Program-made: the position numbers and the translations under genes
In this document: positions 6,856 through 13,747 of the stretch, piece after piece
Numbering within the stretch: the first letter of the stretch is position 1
Layout of the letters: each line of letters begins with the position of its first letter
Notes under the pieces: model-generated
Database searches by the model: none
What the model saw: the letters and a program-made list of their open reading frames with translations, nothing else
What the model was told of the DNA's origin: nothing
NCBI GenBank assembly: GCA_004557245.1
Contig: SFEL01000023.1
Span: 1 to 30,594 of the forward strand
Direction: 5' to 3'
Source: Clostridiales bacterium
Lineage (GTDB): Bacteria > Bacillota > Clostridia > Christensenellales > CAG-138
DNA length: 30,594 bases

Positions 6856-8892
6856 GTGGAAAGATCATCATTTATTATCCTACGCCCCAGGGGAAGTGGC
6901 TTCTTCACAAAAGAGGAAGACGCTACCTATTTACCATCAAAGGACATGGAATCCGCATTCGCGCCACCAAAGCATCTCACAAAAGCACCAAATCGAGATC
7001 CGACAAAGGAGCTTCGAAGTGAAATAGAGGACTACTGCTCATCTATACGATGTACCTGCTTAAAAGCAGTTCGCAAATCTGCCCCATGCCGCACCGAGCG
7101 CCTGTTTGTCTGCAAGGCATCCCTTATTAAAACTATTGATAAAGAAACACCTTCTCAAACATGGACTCCGGAATTATTGTTTACGCTCCTATGTGACCGC
7201 GAAATTCTCTGCTCCCATAACCACCAGGACTACTTGCAAAACTACAAAAGCTATGCGGATGTCCGGAAGGTGTTAGCAGGAATGACAAAGCGGCTCAAGG
7301 GCGAGGCCAGTGATGCAAATTACTATGCCATTATCAGGCAGTGTGCAGTATCTGGAATATCCGATGAAAGATTACGGGACAGATACAAACAAATGCTGGA
7401 CTTTTTTCATGATGCGGCCACAGCCCGCTCCGTGCAGCATAAAGCAGGGTCTCTCTCCGAGGCACTGGAGGAACTGAGGTTTTATCTGGAATATTCCAGT
7501 TACGACCGATCCGTTTTGTACGCCGAAAGCAGAGTGACTCAAGCTGAAGCCTCGGACGCTGAAACACAAACGCCGTATCTCTCCGCGATCAAGTCGGTGT
7601 TCTCTGAAAGCAGATATCCATTCGACGCATTCTTTCTTGACGCTTTACGTGAAGAAGACGCGGAAATATTTGTCACTGAGATCGTCCCGCGATATATGAA
7701 GCTGCTTAATATGTACAATGGTTACCGTGATGCCAGTGCCCATTTCCAGCGTGGCTACCGCGCATGGGAATATGTGCAATTCGAAGAAGACAAGTCTCTC
7801 TCCGAGCAGATGAATGCATTGTGGAGAGCCGCTTTATCCGAGACAACTGCTATGTCACCTGGCAACATTGCGTCGTGGCTTTTGTGCGGCGAAAACCAAC
7901 TGGATTTTTCTTCAACAGGTGCTTGCGATATACGCGGTCACAATTCAGATAGTCTCTATAATGCAGCAACCGACTATTTGAAGGAGTTGCGCGGCTCCGA
8001 TGCAGCTATCACGTCAAGTGATTTTGAAATCTTGCTGCGGAATCAGAATGTTCGTAAACAGCCCTTTTGGTTGATCTGCATTTTGGCTATGCCGAGATTT
8101 ACCGAAGTTCTCAAAGACGGTCTTTCTTGCGAGCAGCTTGAAGTAATGCTGTCAACGTTGGGGTATAACAGCACCCGCAAATCTGACATTCGCCTGCGAA
8201 TCAAGGGAATGCGGCTCTTGGAGGAAGCCATCACGGTTTTAGATGTCTGCAGTGCACAATGTAAAAAAAGCTGGGAGCTGTTTATCTCCGTTTTTGGGAA
8301 CAGAGTCAGCTCATCTGAGGAAGCCACCCTTTGGCATAAGATATTGGATACCAACGGCCGCATGAGGCCGAACAGCTTTCCATTGATCCGTCTGCAGCTT
8401 TTAATCAGCGGAGCTATTAACTCCTGCCTTCCAACCCAACCGGAACGACTATATAGTTACCAAAGTGCTTCACCACTCCACACAAGGGGCGGATATGCTG
8501 AATTTCTCAAAGATTATCCCTCTGCGGTGGATGAGATAGCCAAACGTATTAAGCAAAACCGGGCAAAATGGAAAGCAGAATTGTCCCAATATCAGCGGGC
8601 TTGGAGTACCGATACACTGATAATTGCCGACGCCGCGAAGCTCTGTTATATTTCTTCAAGCAAACTTGCATGGGGGGCTTTATGTCGAGAATATGGTATT
8701 GTCAACTTCTGCAAGCAATATGTGAATAAGCATATCGGTCAAGAGAGTATACAGGCAGAGCTAAAGGCGCTTTTAACTGAGCACGCCATACGCCAGGTGC
8801 TGAACGATGACGCACGGGATATCCTGAAACGTGCGGCAAAAGCGCTCTTCAACACAAAATTTGGTTTTGATGTACAATTTCTTCAGGGGTAA
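6856..8892 (+). CDS. Large orphan protein of unknown function
   Basis: I chose GTG 6856 because AAGGAG lies 6 bp upstream (6844-6849); the frame stays open to a TTG at 6781 without a ribosome-binding site. The protein is about 678 residues, without signal peptide or obvious membrane segment, rich in charged and aromatic residues, and appears largely helical. Notable segments are an N-terminal SSFIILRPRGSGFF, a cysteine-containing stretch (IRCTCLKAVRKSAPCRTERL), and a C-terminal helical region ending NTKFGFDVQFLQG. No nuclease, ATPase or transferase motif is evident. Its DNA is visibly more A/T-rich than the flanking operons and it stands alone on this strand, so it is probably cargo acquired separately; an element defence or exclusion role is possible. 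Confidence 0.6.
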   Translation: MERSSFIILRPRGSGFFTKEEDATYLPSKDMESAFAPPKHLTKAPNRDPTKELRSEIEDYCSSIRCTCLKAVRKSAPCRTERLFVCKASLIKTIDKETPSQTWTPELLFTLLCDREILCSHNHQDYLQNYKSYADVRKVLAGMTKRLKGEASDANYYAIIRQCAVSGISDERLRDRYKQMLDFFHDAATARSVQHKAGSLSEALEELRFYLEYSSYDRSVLYAESRVTQAEASDAETQTPYLSAIKSVFSESRYPFDAFFLDALREEDAEIFVTEIVPRYMKLLNMYNGYRDASAHFQRGYRAWEYVQFEEDKSLSEQMNALWRAALSETTAMSPGNIASWLLCGENQLDFSSTGACDIRGHNSDSLYNAATDYLKELRGSDAAITSSDFEILLRNQNVRKQPFWLICILAMPRFTEVLKDGLSCEQLEVMLSTLGYNSTRKSDIRLRIKGMRLLEEAITVLDVCSAQCKKSWELFISVFGNRVSSSEEATLWHKILDTNGRMRPNSFPLIRLQLLISGAINSCLPTQPERLYSYQSASPLHTRGGYAEFLKDYPSAVDEIAKRIKQNRAKWKAELSQYQRAWSTDTLIIADAAKLCYISSSKLAWGALCREYGIVNFCKQYVNKHIGQESIQAELKALLTEHAIRQVLNDDARDILKRAAKALFNTKFGFDVQFLQG

Positions 8893-8953
8893 AATCTCTA
8901 TTCACATTTTATAGAGTTTGTACCCTTTGAAGTAATTTTTCCCAGCTGACCGA

Positions 8954-9092
8954 ACAAGAACAGAAAAAGGATGGCCCGTATTAAGCACAAGGTGCTTGTT
9001 AAGCGGGTCAGACTGCATGTTGTTCTTGTGAGTATACGGGGCAACTTTTTCTGTAGTTGTGAGGGAAGCTGATGGCGAATACGAAGCTTCCC
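8954..9092. other. Nested inverted repeats: structured RNA or origin candidate
   Basis: Several stems overlap in this non-coding gap (8893-9171). ACAGAAAAAG (8960-8969) pairs with CTTTTTCTGT (9045-9054), and CCCGTAT (8975-8981) with ATACGGG (9034-9040). ACAAGAACA (8954-8962) can instead pair with TGTTCTTGT (9021-9029), which excludes the first stem. Inside the loop AAGCAC (8983-8988) pairs with GTGCTT (8992-8997), and downstream GGGAAGCT (9063-9070) pairs with AGCTTCCC (9085-9092). Such density fits a transfer or single-strand origin, or a regulatory RNA. No reading frame is convincing here. Confidence 0.45.
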
Positions 9093-9129
9093 CACGCCCA
9101 AAAGAGACTAAAAGAACGCGAAAACACTG

Positions 9130-9158
9130 CCCCGGTAGGGCATATCGCCCTACCGGGG
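9130..9158 (-). terminator. Strong hairpin after the DUF3846 gene
   Basis: CCCCGGTAGGGC (9130-9141) and GCCCTACCGGGG (9147-9158) form a perfect 12-bp G/C-rich stem with a 5-nt loop. It lies 13 bp past the stop codon of the leftward operon, and on that strand the following bases include TTTT. Confidence 0.8.
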
Positions 9159-9171
9159 TAATGTTCTGCTT

Positions 9172-9555
9172 TTACGCCCCCGGATCTTCCACCGGGACGC
9201 AGATGATCTGACCGTTGACGTTGACGAAGAATTCCGGCTTGGCAAGACGTCTGAGCCAATAGTCAATCTGCTCGTCCGTCAGGGATGTGAAGTTCTCGCT
9301 GTCTGCCGGTGCGCCGCAGATGAAGAATGTCCCCGCGATGGCATCATAAATTTCTCCGTTCTCATCCCGCAGGGCGCGGTTCAGCGGCAGTCCCAGCAGC
9401 TTGCCCTCATCGTTGCAGATCAGGGCTGCGTCTCGTCCTCCGGGTTCGTACACAACTTGAATAAGACCGCCAACAGCACGCTGCATACTTGCAAGGCTAT
9501 CTTCCAATTCCATTTCACAGGCTTTCCTCCCAACTTCTACCATTACTACTCGCAT
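9172..9555 (-). CDS. DUF3846 domain protein
   Basis: A 127-residue cytoplasmic protein with the DUF3846 pattern: VGGLIQVVYEP near residue 28, ICNDEGKLLGLPLNRALRD, then YDAIAGTFFICG and SLTDEQIDYWLRRLAKP. The family is common on Bacillota plasmids and integrative elements; its function is not known. It is the last gene of a three-gene operon, 3 bp after the glutamine amidotransferase, so it probably acts with or on the amidoligase system. The closing strand FFVNVNGQIICVPVEDPG looks like a small beta domain. Confidence 0.8.
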   Translation of the reverse strand: MRVVMVEVGRKACEMELEDSLASMQRAVGGLIQVVYEPGGRDAALICNDEGKLLGLPLNRALRDENGEIYDAIAGTFFICGAPADSENFTSLTDEQIDYWLRRLAKPEFFVNVNGQIICVPVEDPGA

Positions 9556-9558
9556 TTT

Positions 9559-10467
9559 TTATACCTCCCCGCAGCACATGATCTCCTCTATCTCCTCCGG
9601 GCAAAGGCCGTAGCTAAGGAACACGTCTATGTCGTGAGGCGTGTAGCCGTAGGCGGACGCCACGGATTTCAGATCGTTGATATACTCGTCCTGCCCGGCG
9701 TACACGTCCCAATACGGCCAGCTGAAGCGCGTCATGCCGTCCCACAGGTTGCGGGTATCAAAACGCTCAACGGCGCACTGCCCCTGCCGGTCTATCCGCA
9801 ATATATCCCCCTCCCGGATCATCACCTCAAAGGGCTGTTCCATGCGCGGCATGCCCTTTTTCAGTCCCTTCTTGAGTATCTGCTCCGTGCTGGCGTAGAC
9901 ATACAAACCCATGCGCGGGAAGTGATACAGTTCCAACGGATTGTTGCCCTTGATGATGTAGAGATTGTCCCTACTGTCCAAAACAGACAGCGTCAGCGTG
10001 CCTCTGAGGGGTTCTACGGCACTGCGGATGCTCCGGAAGCTCAGCTCGCCCTGCTGCGCCAGTAACTGCACGGCCACATAGCTGTCTGTCTCGATTCGGG
10101 TACGGGGCAGGTTCTTGTCCTTGCGGAGTGCCAGATCGTTATATAGCACACCGTTGTGCGCCAGCGCAAAGGGAATACCCGCTGCGCCCTCGAAGGGGTG
10201 ATTGTTGTAGTTATGCTTCTCGTTTCCCTGGGTGGTCATGCGCGTATGCCCCATAATGCAGGCAGCATCATCGGGCAGCTTGAACCGCATCAGGTGTGCG
10301 GGATAGGGGCGCTTGTAGACCGTCAGGTGTCCGTTGTGGTTATAGGCAATACCGGTGGCATCCGTCCCTCTGTCCTCACTGGCAATGGCCAACGCGGAGA
10401 CAAGACGCTTCTTCTGTGCGACGGTCAGGCTATGGCCGTAGTCATAAATTCCAAATAAGCAGCACAT
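9559..10467 (-). CDS. Class II glutamine amidotransferase (stand-alone glutaminase domain)
   Basis: A 302-residue Ntn-hydrolase. It starts Met-Cys2-Cys-Leu-Phe-Gly-Ile; removal of Met exposes Cys2 as the expected N-terminal nucleophile. Supporting motifs are RGTDATG (33-39), GHTRMTTQG (73-81), NNHPF (88-92), AHNGV (103-107) and ETDSY (about 124-128), equivalent to the glutamine-binding residues of GlmS/PurF. There is no sugar-isomerase or phosphoribosyl domain, so the released ammonia must serve another protein. The start codon overlaps the amidoligase stop (TGATG), implying equimolar synthesis. The likely role is donating ammonia, or acting on a gamma-glutamyl amide, for the adjacent amidoligase. 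Confidence 0.88.
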   Translation of the reverse strand: MCCLFGIYDYGHSLTVAQKKRLVSALAIASEDRGTDATGIAYNHNGHLTVYKRPYPAHLMRFKLPDDAACIMGHTRMTTQGNEKHNYNNHPFEGAAGIPFALAHNGVLYNDLALRKDKNLPRTRIETDSYVAVQLLAQQGELSFRSIRSAVEPLRGTLTLSVLDSRDNLYIIKGNNPLELYHFPRMGLYVYASTEQILKKGLKKGMPRMEQPFEVMIREGDILRIDRQGQCAVERFDTRNLWDGMTRFSWPYWDVYAGQDEYINDLKSVASAYGYTPHDIDVFLSYGLCPEEIEEIMCCGEV

Positions 10468-11561
10468 CAGACTTCCCCCTCCGCTTCCACAGGCTCATTG
10501 ATGTAGAGATTGCGCTCCTTCAGGTACTGCACCAGCTCCGGCTCCTTGATGGCGCTGACGAAGCTGCTCCAGGACAGATCGTGCAGCTCGTCATCGGACA
10601 TAAAAATCGCCGCATCGCAGATGTGATCCACCATCTGCAATGTGGCGATAAGCGTATTCAGTTTCAACGTACCCCGGAACATACGAAATTCAATGGTGTC
10701 CGCGTTGGTGAGGTTGACGCATGTATAGCGGCTGCCGTGGCCTTTTTTGACGTGTTCCAGCATTTCGTGAGGCTGGTCACGGTAGCCGTAGCGGGCTGCC
10801 CACTGCTCCAGCTGTCGTTGTGTCCGGCGGGAGAAGCGCAGCAGCTCCGCCCAATGGCACTCTACGAAGAACAGCACACGGGCAATGGCGTTGTCCTGCG
10901 CGTCCAAAGTGTCCCCGAAGGCCTTGCGGGATACATGGACGTGCAGCCCGCAGGTGCCCGCTTGGTGGGACAGGTAGCCCATGCCAATGGCTTTATCCAG
11001 CACCTCCGCCCAGGGCATCTCATGCAGCTGGCAGTCCAGCGACATGGGGTGGGTGACGATCTCGAAGCCGTCATCCAATGAGCCGTCGTGCTTGCAGTAG
11101 GCCAGCGTTTTTGACTGGTTGGCGATGTCCATCAGTGCCTCCGCGCTGCTGTCACATTCACCACCGTCATCGATCTCCAGTTCCACGCCGAAGTAGCGTG
11201 GGCCGTCGCCGTAGAAGATGGGGTAGGGCTTGAAGTAGTAGTCGTGGATGGGGCTGTTCTCGATGGTAGAGCAGCAATCGGCACAGTAGGGATCGTCGTT
11301 GTCCAGCGGATACCAGCAGTGGTCGGTGTCGATGATGCACCCGCAGCGGACGCAGCGGGTGTAGTCCCGGTCATAGCATTCGGGGCAGATGGGGAAGTCA
11401 TCGTTCTCACTACGGTTGTGGGTGCGTAGGAAACGACTGCCGCAGTCGGTGCAGACAAGGGTCAGGTCGTCCAAACAGTCGGGGCAGTAGAGCCTGCCGT
11501 TGAACTCGGTAAGCTCTCCTTCGGCAGTACCGCAGTGGGCGCAGGTGCGGAGTTCGGTCAT
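10467..11561 (-). CDS. Putative amidoligase with N-terminal zinc-ribbon array
   Basis: A 364-residue protein. Residues 1-100 hold CxxC pairs at 7/10, 26/29, 37/40, 59/62, 70/73 and 93/96, giving about three LIM-like zinc ribbons. From about 122 comes the amidoligase_2 (glutamine-synthetase-like) fold: RYFGVELEID (122-131) with Glu127 and Glu129, KHDGSL (157-162), FEIVTHP, CGLHVHVSRKAFG (204-216) and IEFRMFRGTLK. These enzymes use ATP to form amide bonds between a carboxylate and an amine. Ribbons suggest binding of a protein or nucleic-acid target. It is first in the operon with the glutaminase and DUF3846 genes, behind GGAGG (complement of 11571-11575). The substrate cannot be deduced. Confidence 0.85.
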   Translation of the reverse strand: MTELRTCAHCGTAEGELTEFNGRLYCPDCLDDLTLVCTDCGSRFLRTHNRSENDDFPICPECYDRDYTRCVRCGCIIDTDHCWYPLDNDDPYCADCCSTIENSPIHDYYFKPYPIFYGDGPRYFGVELEIDDGGECDSSAEALMDIANQSKTLAYCKHDGSLDDGFEIVTHPMSLDCQLHEMPWAEVLDKAIGMGYLSHQAGTCGLHVHVSRKAFGDTLDAQDNAIARVLFFVECHWAELLRFSRRTQRQLEQWAARYGYRDQPHEMLEHVKKGHGSRYTCVNLTNADTIEFRMFRGTLKLNTLIATLQMVDHICDAAIFMSDDELHDLSWSSFVSAIKEPELVQYLKERNLYINEPVEAEGEV

Positions 11562-11588
11562 AACAAAAGTCCTCCAAAATATAAAATT

Positions 11589-11613
11589 GGCCTCTGGGAA
11601 TTACCCAGAGGCC
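11589..11613 (-). terminator. Hairpin between lipoprotein and amidoligase genes
   Basis: GGCCTCTGGG (11589-11598) pairs with CCCAGAGGCC (11604-11613), and on the leftward strand is followed by AATTTTATATTTT. It should terminate the lipoprotein transcript. Only about 27 bp separate it from the amidoligase start, so any promoter further upstream would read through it and it could act as an attenuator. Confidence 0.7.
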
Positions 11614-11664
11614 TTCATAGGTATAGTATATATTTGGAGGGTGGAGAAAATCGGAAAACGACCT

Positions 11665-12396
11665 TCACCCGATTGACGCTGATAGTACATCGCCGGTGTA
11701 CAGGTCAATGACTACGGTAGCGTACACAGAGCCGGTCGGGCTGCCGCCGCCGATCCAATACTCCACCTCGGTAGTAGCGGTGACAACGCTGCCACTGTAA
11801 CGGTAATCTGCCAGAAATATCCGAACATTTACGGTGGTGATCTTCGAGCTGACGGGTCGTGAATAGTTGTCCTCGTTCTTCCACTGGGTGGCCATCTGCG
11901 TGACCGTCACTTCATTGATCTTCTGTACGCGGGATTCGCTGATTGTTTCACTGCCTGAATGATTGCCGTAATTGGCTTGCCCGTCACCTATGTAGTTGCC
12001 GTAATCATCGTATTCTTCATAACCTCTGCTGCCAGCGTACCACAGATGGAAATGCACGGCATACCATATATCGTACCAGCCTGCGGCATCCGCATCGGCC
12101 GCACTGATGCCGTACAGCAGTTCCTCATTGGTGGGATACTGCTCTTCGATCTCGGTACGGCGTTCTGGCCCCGGATCAGATGACCCCATAAAGTACAAAT
12201 CCAGCCAGTCCTCTGCCATAGGCAGCCCGTTCTCATAGGCTGTGGCCAGCGTGTCGCCCAGCACCTCCGCTGTTGCAATATCCTGCGCAATGTCGGCGGG
12301 TTCTTTTGTGTTGGGCTTCTCTGCACCTGAATTGCCGCAGGCGGTAAATACAACTGCCATCAACAAGGCCAAAATCCCGGCTATCCAACGTTTCAT
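11665..12396 (-). CDS. Secreted lipoprotein of unknown function
   Basis: The start at ATG 12396 (AGGAGA upstream) gives 243 residues. It has a classical lipoprotein signal: MKRWIAG, a hydrophobic core LLMAVVF and a TAC lipobox with Cys20. The mature part starts with a charged linker, then a helical region (DIAQDIATAEVLGDTLATAY), a Tyr/Trp-rich segment (GWYDIWYAVHFHLWYAG) and a C-terminal beta-rich half ending VVIDLYTGDVLSASIG. No enzyme motif is visible. It should be anchored on the outer face of the membrane. It is 16 bp downstream of a small membrane protein and shares its promoter. Surface or entry-exclusion functions are typical for such cargo but unproven. Confidence 0.75.
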   Translation of the reverse strand: MKRWIAGILALLMAVVFTACGNSGAEKPNTKEPADIAQDIATAEVLGDTLATAYENGLPMAEDWLDLYFMGSSDPGPERRTEIEEQYPTNEELLYGISAADADAAGWYDIWYAVHFHLWYAGSRGYEEYDDYGNYIGDGQANYGNHSGSETISESRVQKINEVTVTQMATQWKNEDNYSRPVSSKITTVNVRIFLADYRYSGSVVTATTEVEYWIGGGSPTGSVYATVVIDLYTGDVLSASIG

Positions 12397-12412
12397 ATTC
12401 GTCTCTCCTCTC

Positions 12413-12607
12413 TCAAGCGTTTTTGTTCGCCGCCACCAGCTTGATGATGGCCCACGGGATGCAGATTGGCCCGGCGATAAGCCCCACCATCCACTTGCGC
12501 AGGATGATGCTGCCAATGTCGCCCACCATAATATAGTGAGCATAGATGGTACGGTTCACCGCCCAGTAGCCCACGATGCTGTACAAAATCGCCAAAACAG
12601 TTTCCAT
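12413..12607 (-). CDS. Small membrane protein
   Basis: Starting at ATG 12607 behind AGGAG, the product has 64 residues. The longer frame upstream of this point lacks a ribosome-binding site and crosses the promoter. Two hydrophobic stretches are visible: METVLAILYSIVGYWAV at the N-terminus and WMVGLIAGPICIPWAIIKLV near the C-terminus. That fits a two-helix hairpin with a basic tail (AANKNA). It is the first gene of a two-gene operon with the lipoprotein. No family is recognised. Confidence 0.65.
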   Translation of the reverse strand: METVLAILYSIVGYWAVNRTIYAHYIMVGDIGSIILRKWMVGLIAGPICIPWAIIKLVAANKNA

Positions 12608-12640
12608 GGAAAAAGCTCCTCTCCGTATCTTGATACCCGC

Positions 12641-12673
12641 AGTATAGCGGTCAGGCTGGACAGGCACTGTCCC
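12641..12673 (-). promoter_or_regulatory. Promoter/operator P2 (shared GKGACA-N5-TGTCC motif)
   Basis: On the leftward strand the order is GGGACA, 6 nt, GTCC, 11 nt, TATACT. The core GGACAG-TGC-CTGTCC is a perfect palindrome. The spacing matches P1 (12744-12776) and P3 (19085-19117) exactly. No good -35 hexamer sits 17 bp from the -10. It drives the small membrane protein/lipoprotein operon. Confidence 0.65.
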
Positions 12674-12690
12674 TTTTGCAAAAAACGTGA

Positions 12691-12728
12691 AAAAACTCCG
12701 CTGATGCAGCTGCACCGGCGGAGTTTTT
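12691..12728. terminator. Bidirectional hairpin between divergent promoters
   Basis: AAAAACTCCGC and GCGGAGTTTTT pair around a loop that is itself partly self-complementary (GCAGCTGC). Both flanks are A/T-rich, so it can stop transcripts from either side and insulates P2 from P1. Confidence 0.55.
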
Positions 12729-12743
12729 ATAAATTTCGGCAGA

Positions 12744-12776
12744 GTGACATAGATTGTCCGCCCTCTGCGGTATACT
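12744..12776 (+). promoter_or_regulatory. Promoter/operator P1 (shared GKGACA-N5-TGTCC motif)
   Basis: GTGACA (12744-12749), 6 nt, GTCC (12756-12759), 11 nt, TATACT (12771-12776). The layout is identical to P2 and P3. The operator centre is about 31 bp before the expected transcription start, overlapping the -35 region, which would suit a repressor or a contact activator. It precedes the gene at 12808. Confidence 0.65.
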
Positions 12777-12807
12777 CAACAGCAGAAACGACAAGGAGGG
12801 TAAATTT

Positions 12808-13269
12808 ATGGATAAATGTGAGGAGATGCGGGCACGGTTCGACCGCTTCTATGATGGCCAGCTGGTGGACTCCGGTACGATGCAGATACAGGCCATCAGC
12901 AACTTGCAGATGAAGAATATCCGCAAGTATTTTGTGCCGGGGATATACAGCTTCGACATCGTTGGATTTCTGGACACCGGCCTTATCAAAGCTGGCAAGG
13001 AGGGCTACCTGTTCACCGTGGACGGCGTGTACTACAAGGAGTTTCTGGAAAAACCAGGGCGCTTCCGCTACTGCGATGTGGCGAATACCGAGATCATCCT
13101 GCCGAAGCCCAAGGACAACGAAAGTACGCTGCAAATCAAATTCAAGGATGGCCGCTGGGTGCGCTTGATTGGTTACTCGCTGTACAAGACTGCTGCAAAG
13201 CGACTGTTGGACGGTCTGTGCGAGATCGCGGCGCGATACCCCGACGAAGACGATGACGAGGATGAGTGA
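12808..13269 (+). CDS. Small protein with acidic tail, PH-like fold possible
   Basis: ATG 12808 lies behind AAGGAGG and gives 153 residues; the frame continues upstream but through the promoter. The central part (GYLFTVDGVYYKEFLEKPGR, then CDVANTEIILPKP) has the rhythm of bacterial PH-like domains, in which strands alternate with a 'T-x-x-G-hydrophobic-Y' turn. The C-terminus is strongly acidic (YPDEDDDEDE), as in DNA-mimic or chaperone-binding proteins. No signal peptide is present. It sits alone under P1, co-regulated with the lipoprotein operon and mini-PolC by the shared operator. The function is unknown. Confidence 0.65.
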   Translation: MDKCEEMRARFDRFYDGQLVDSGTMQIQAISNLQMKNIRKYFVPGIYSFDIVGFLDTGLIKAGKEGYLFTVDGVYYKEFLEKPGRFRYCDVANTEIILPKPKDNESTLQIKFKDGRWVRLIGYSLYKTAAKRLLDGLCEIAARYPDEDDDEDE

Positions 13270-13344
13270 GCAGCACTCCTGTACCATTTTATGGAAATTG
13301 CCATATATTTCGTGATATAGCGGCGGATAATTTGGCAAAATCTG

Positions 13345-13373
13345 CTGACACCGTGCGTATTCCGTGGTATACT
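13345..13373 (+). promoter_or_regulatory. Promoter-like sequence facing the XRE gene's 3' end
   Basis: CTGACA (13345-13350), 17 bp, TATACT (13368-13373): a good sigma-A type promoter reading rightward. The next rightward gene starts only at 13748, so a transcript would first run antisense through the XRE gene. Confidence 0.4.
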
Positions 13374-13390
13374 GTGGTCGAATAAAAACG

Positions 13391-13624
13391 TTACTCGTCG
13401 AAGGTCAGGAATTTGTATGGTGGCACGTCCAGAGCGACGGCAATATCAAACAGCGTGTCCAGCGACACCGCTTTGTTGATATTAGGTGCTTCCACATGGC
13501 CGATGAAGGCTGGACTCAGCTCCAGCTTCTCGGCCAACTGCTCCTGCGTCAGACCCCGCAGCTTGCGGTAGTAGGCGATCTTCAGCCCGATCTGACGATA
13601 TTTGTCCGCATAGACCTCTTTCAT
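13391..13624 (-). CDS. XRE-family helix-turn-helix regulator
   Basis: A compact one-domain regulator (77 residues from ATG 13624; ATGs at 13630 and 13633 are alternatives, but GGGAG would then be 0-3 bp away). The HTH_3 fold is plain: KIAYYRKLRGLTQEQLAEKL, then LSPAFIGHVE as recognition helix, then SLDTLFDIAVALDV. There is no ligand-binding or peptidase domain, so it resembles the Cro-like repressors that control integrative elements. It is transcribed divergently from the WYL regulator across a shared control region. It is one candidate for the protein that reads the GKGACA-N5-TGTCC operators. Confidence 0.88.
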   Translation of the reverse strand: MKEVYADKYRQIGLKIAYYRKLRGLTQEQLAEKLELSPAFIGHVEAPNINKAVSLDTLFDIAVALDVPPYKFLTFDE

Positions 13625-13667
13625 GTGCATCATCTCCCGCCTCTATGGTAGCGAAAAAAGACAATAA

Positions 13668-13696
13668 TTGACATGAGCCAATGGACATAGTATTAT
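13668..13696 (+). promoter_or_regulatory. Promoter of the WYL operon
   Basis: TTGACA (13668-13673), 17 bp, TATTAT (13691-13696), close to the vegetative consensus. A GGACA half-site lies inside the spacer (13683-13687). The XRE gene starts about 45 bp to the left on the other strand, so its product could bind here. Confidence 0.65.
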
Positions 13697-13747
13697 ATTT
13701 AGTAGATATAAATATGTGTTTGGCGGTGCATGAGAAACGGAGGAAAT

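Noticed and set aside
9457..11081. Long plus-strand frames opposite the glutaminase and amidoligase genes
   Set aside because: They are antisense shadows: no ribosome-binding sites and no protein-like features, whereas the minus-strand proteins have clear motifs and coupled starts.
12413..12715. 100-residue version of the small membrane protein starting at 12715
   Set aside because: The extension crosses the P2 promoter/operator and a terminator hairpin and has no ribosome-binding site; the 64-residue form has AGGAG.
13341..13373. A fourth copy of the GKGACA-N5-TGTCC operator at the 13373 TATACT
   Set aside because: At the required positions it reads TCTGCT and GTGC instead of GKGACA and GTCC; it is an ordinary promoter-like sequence.
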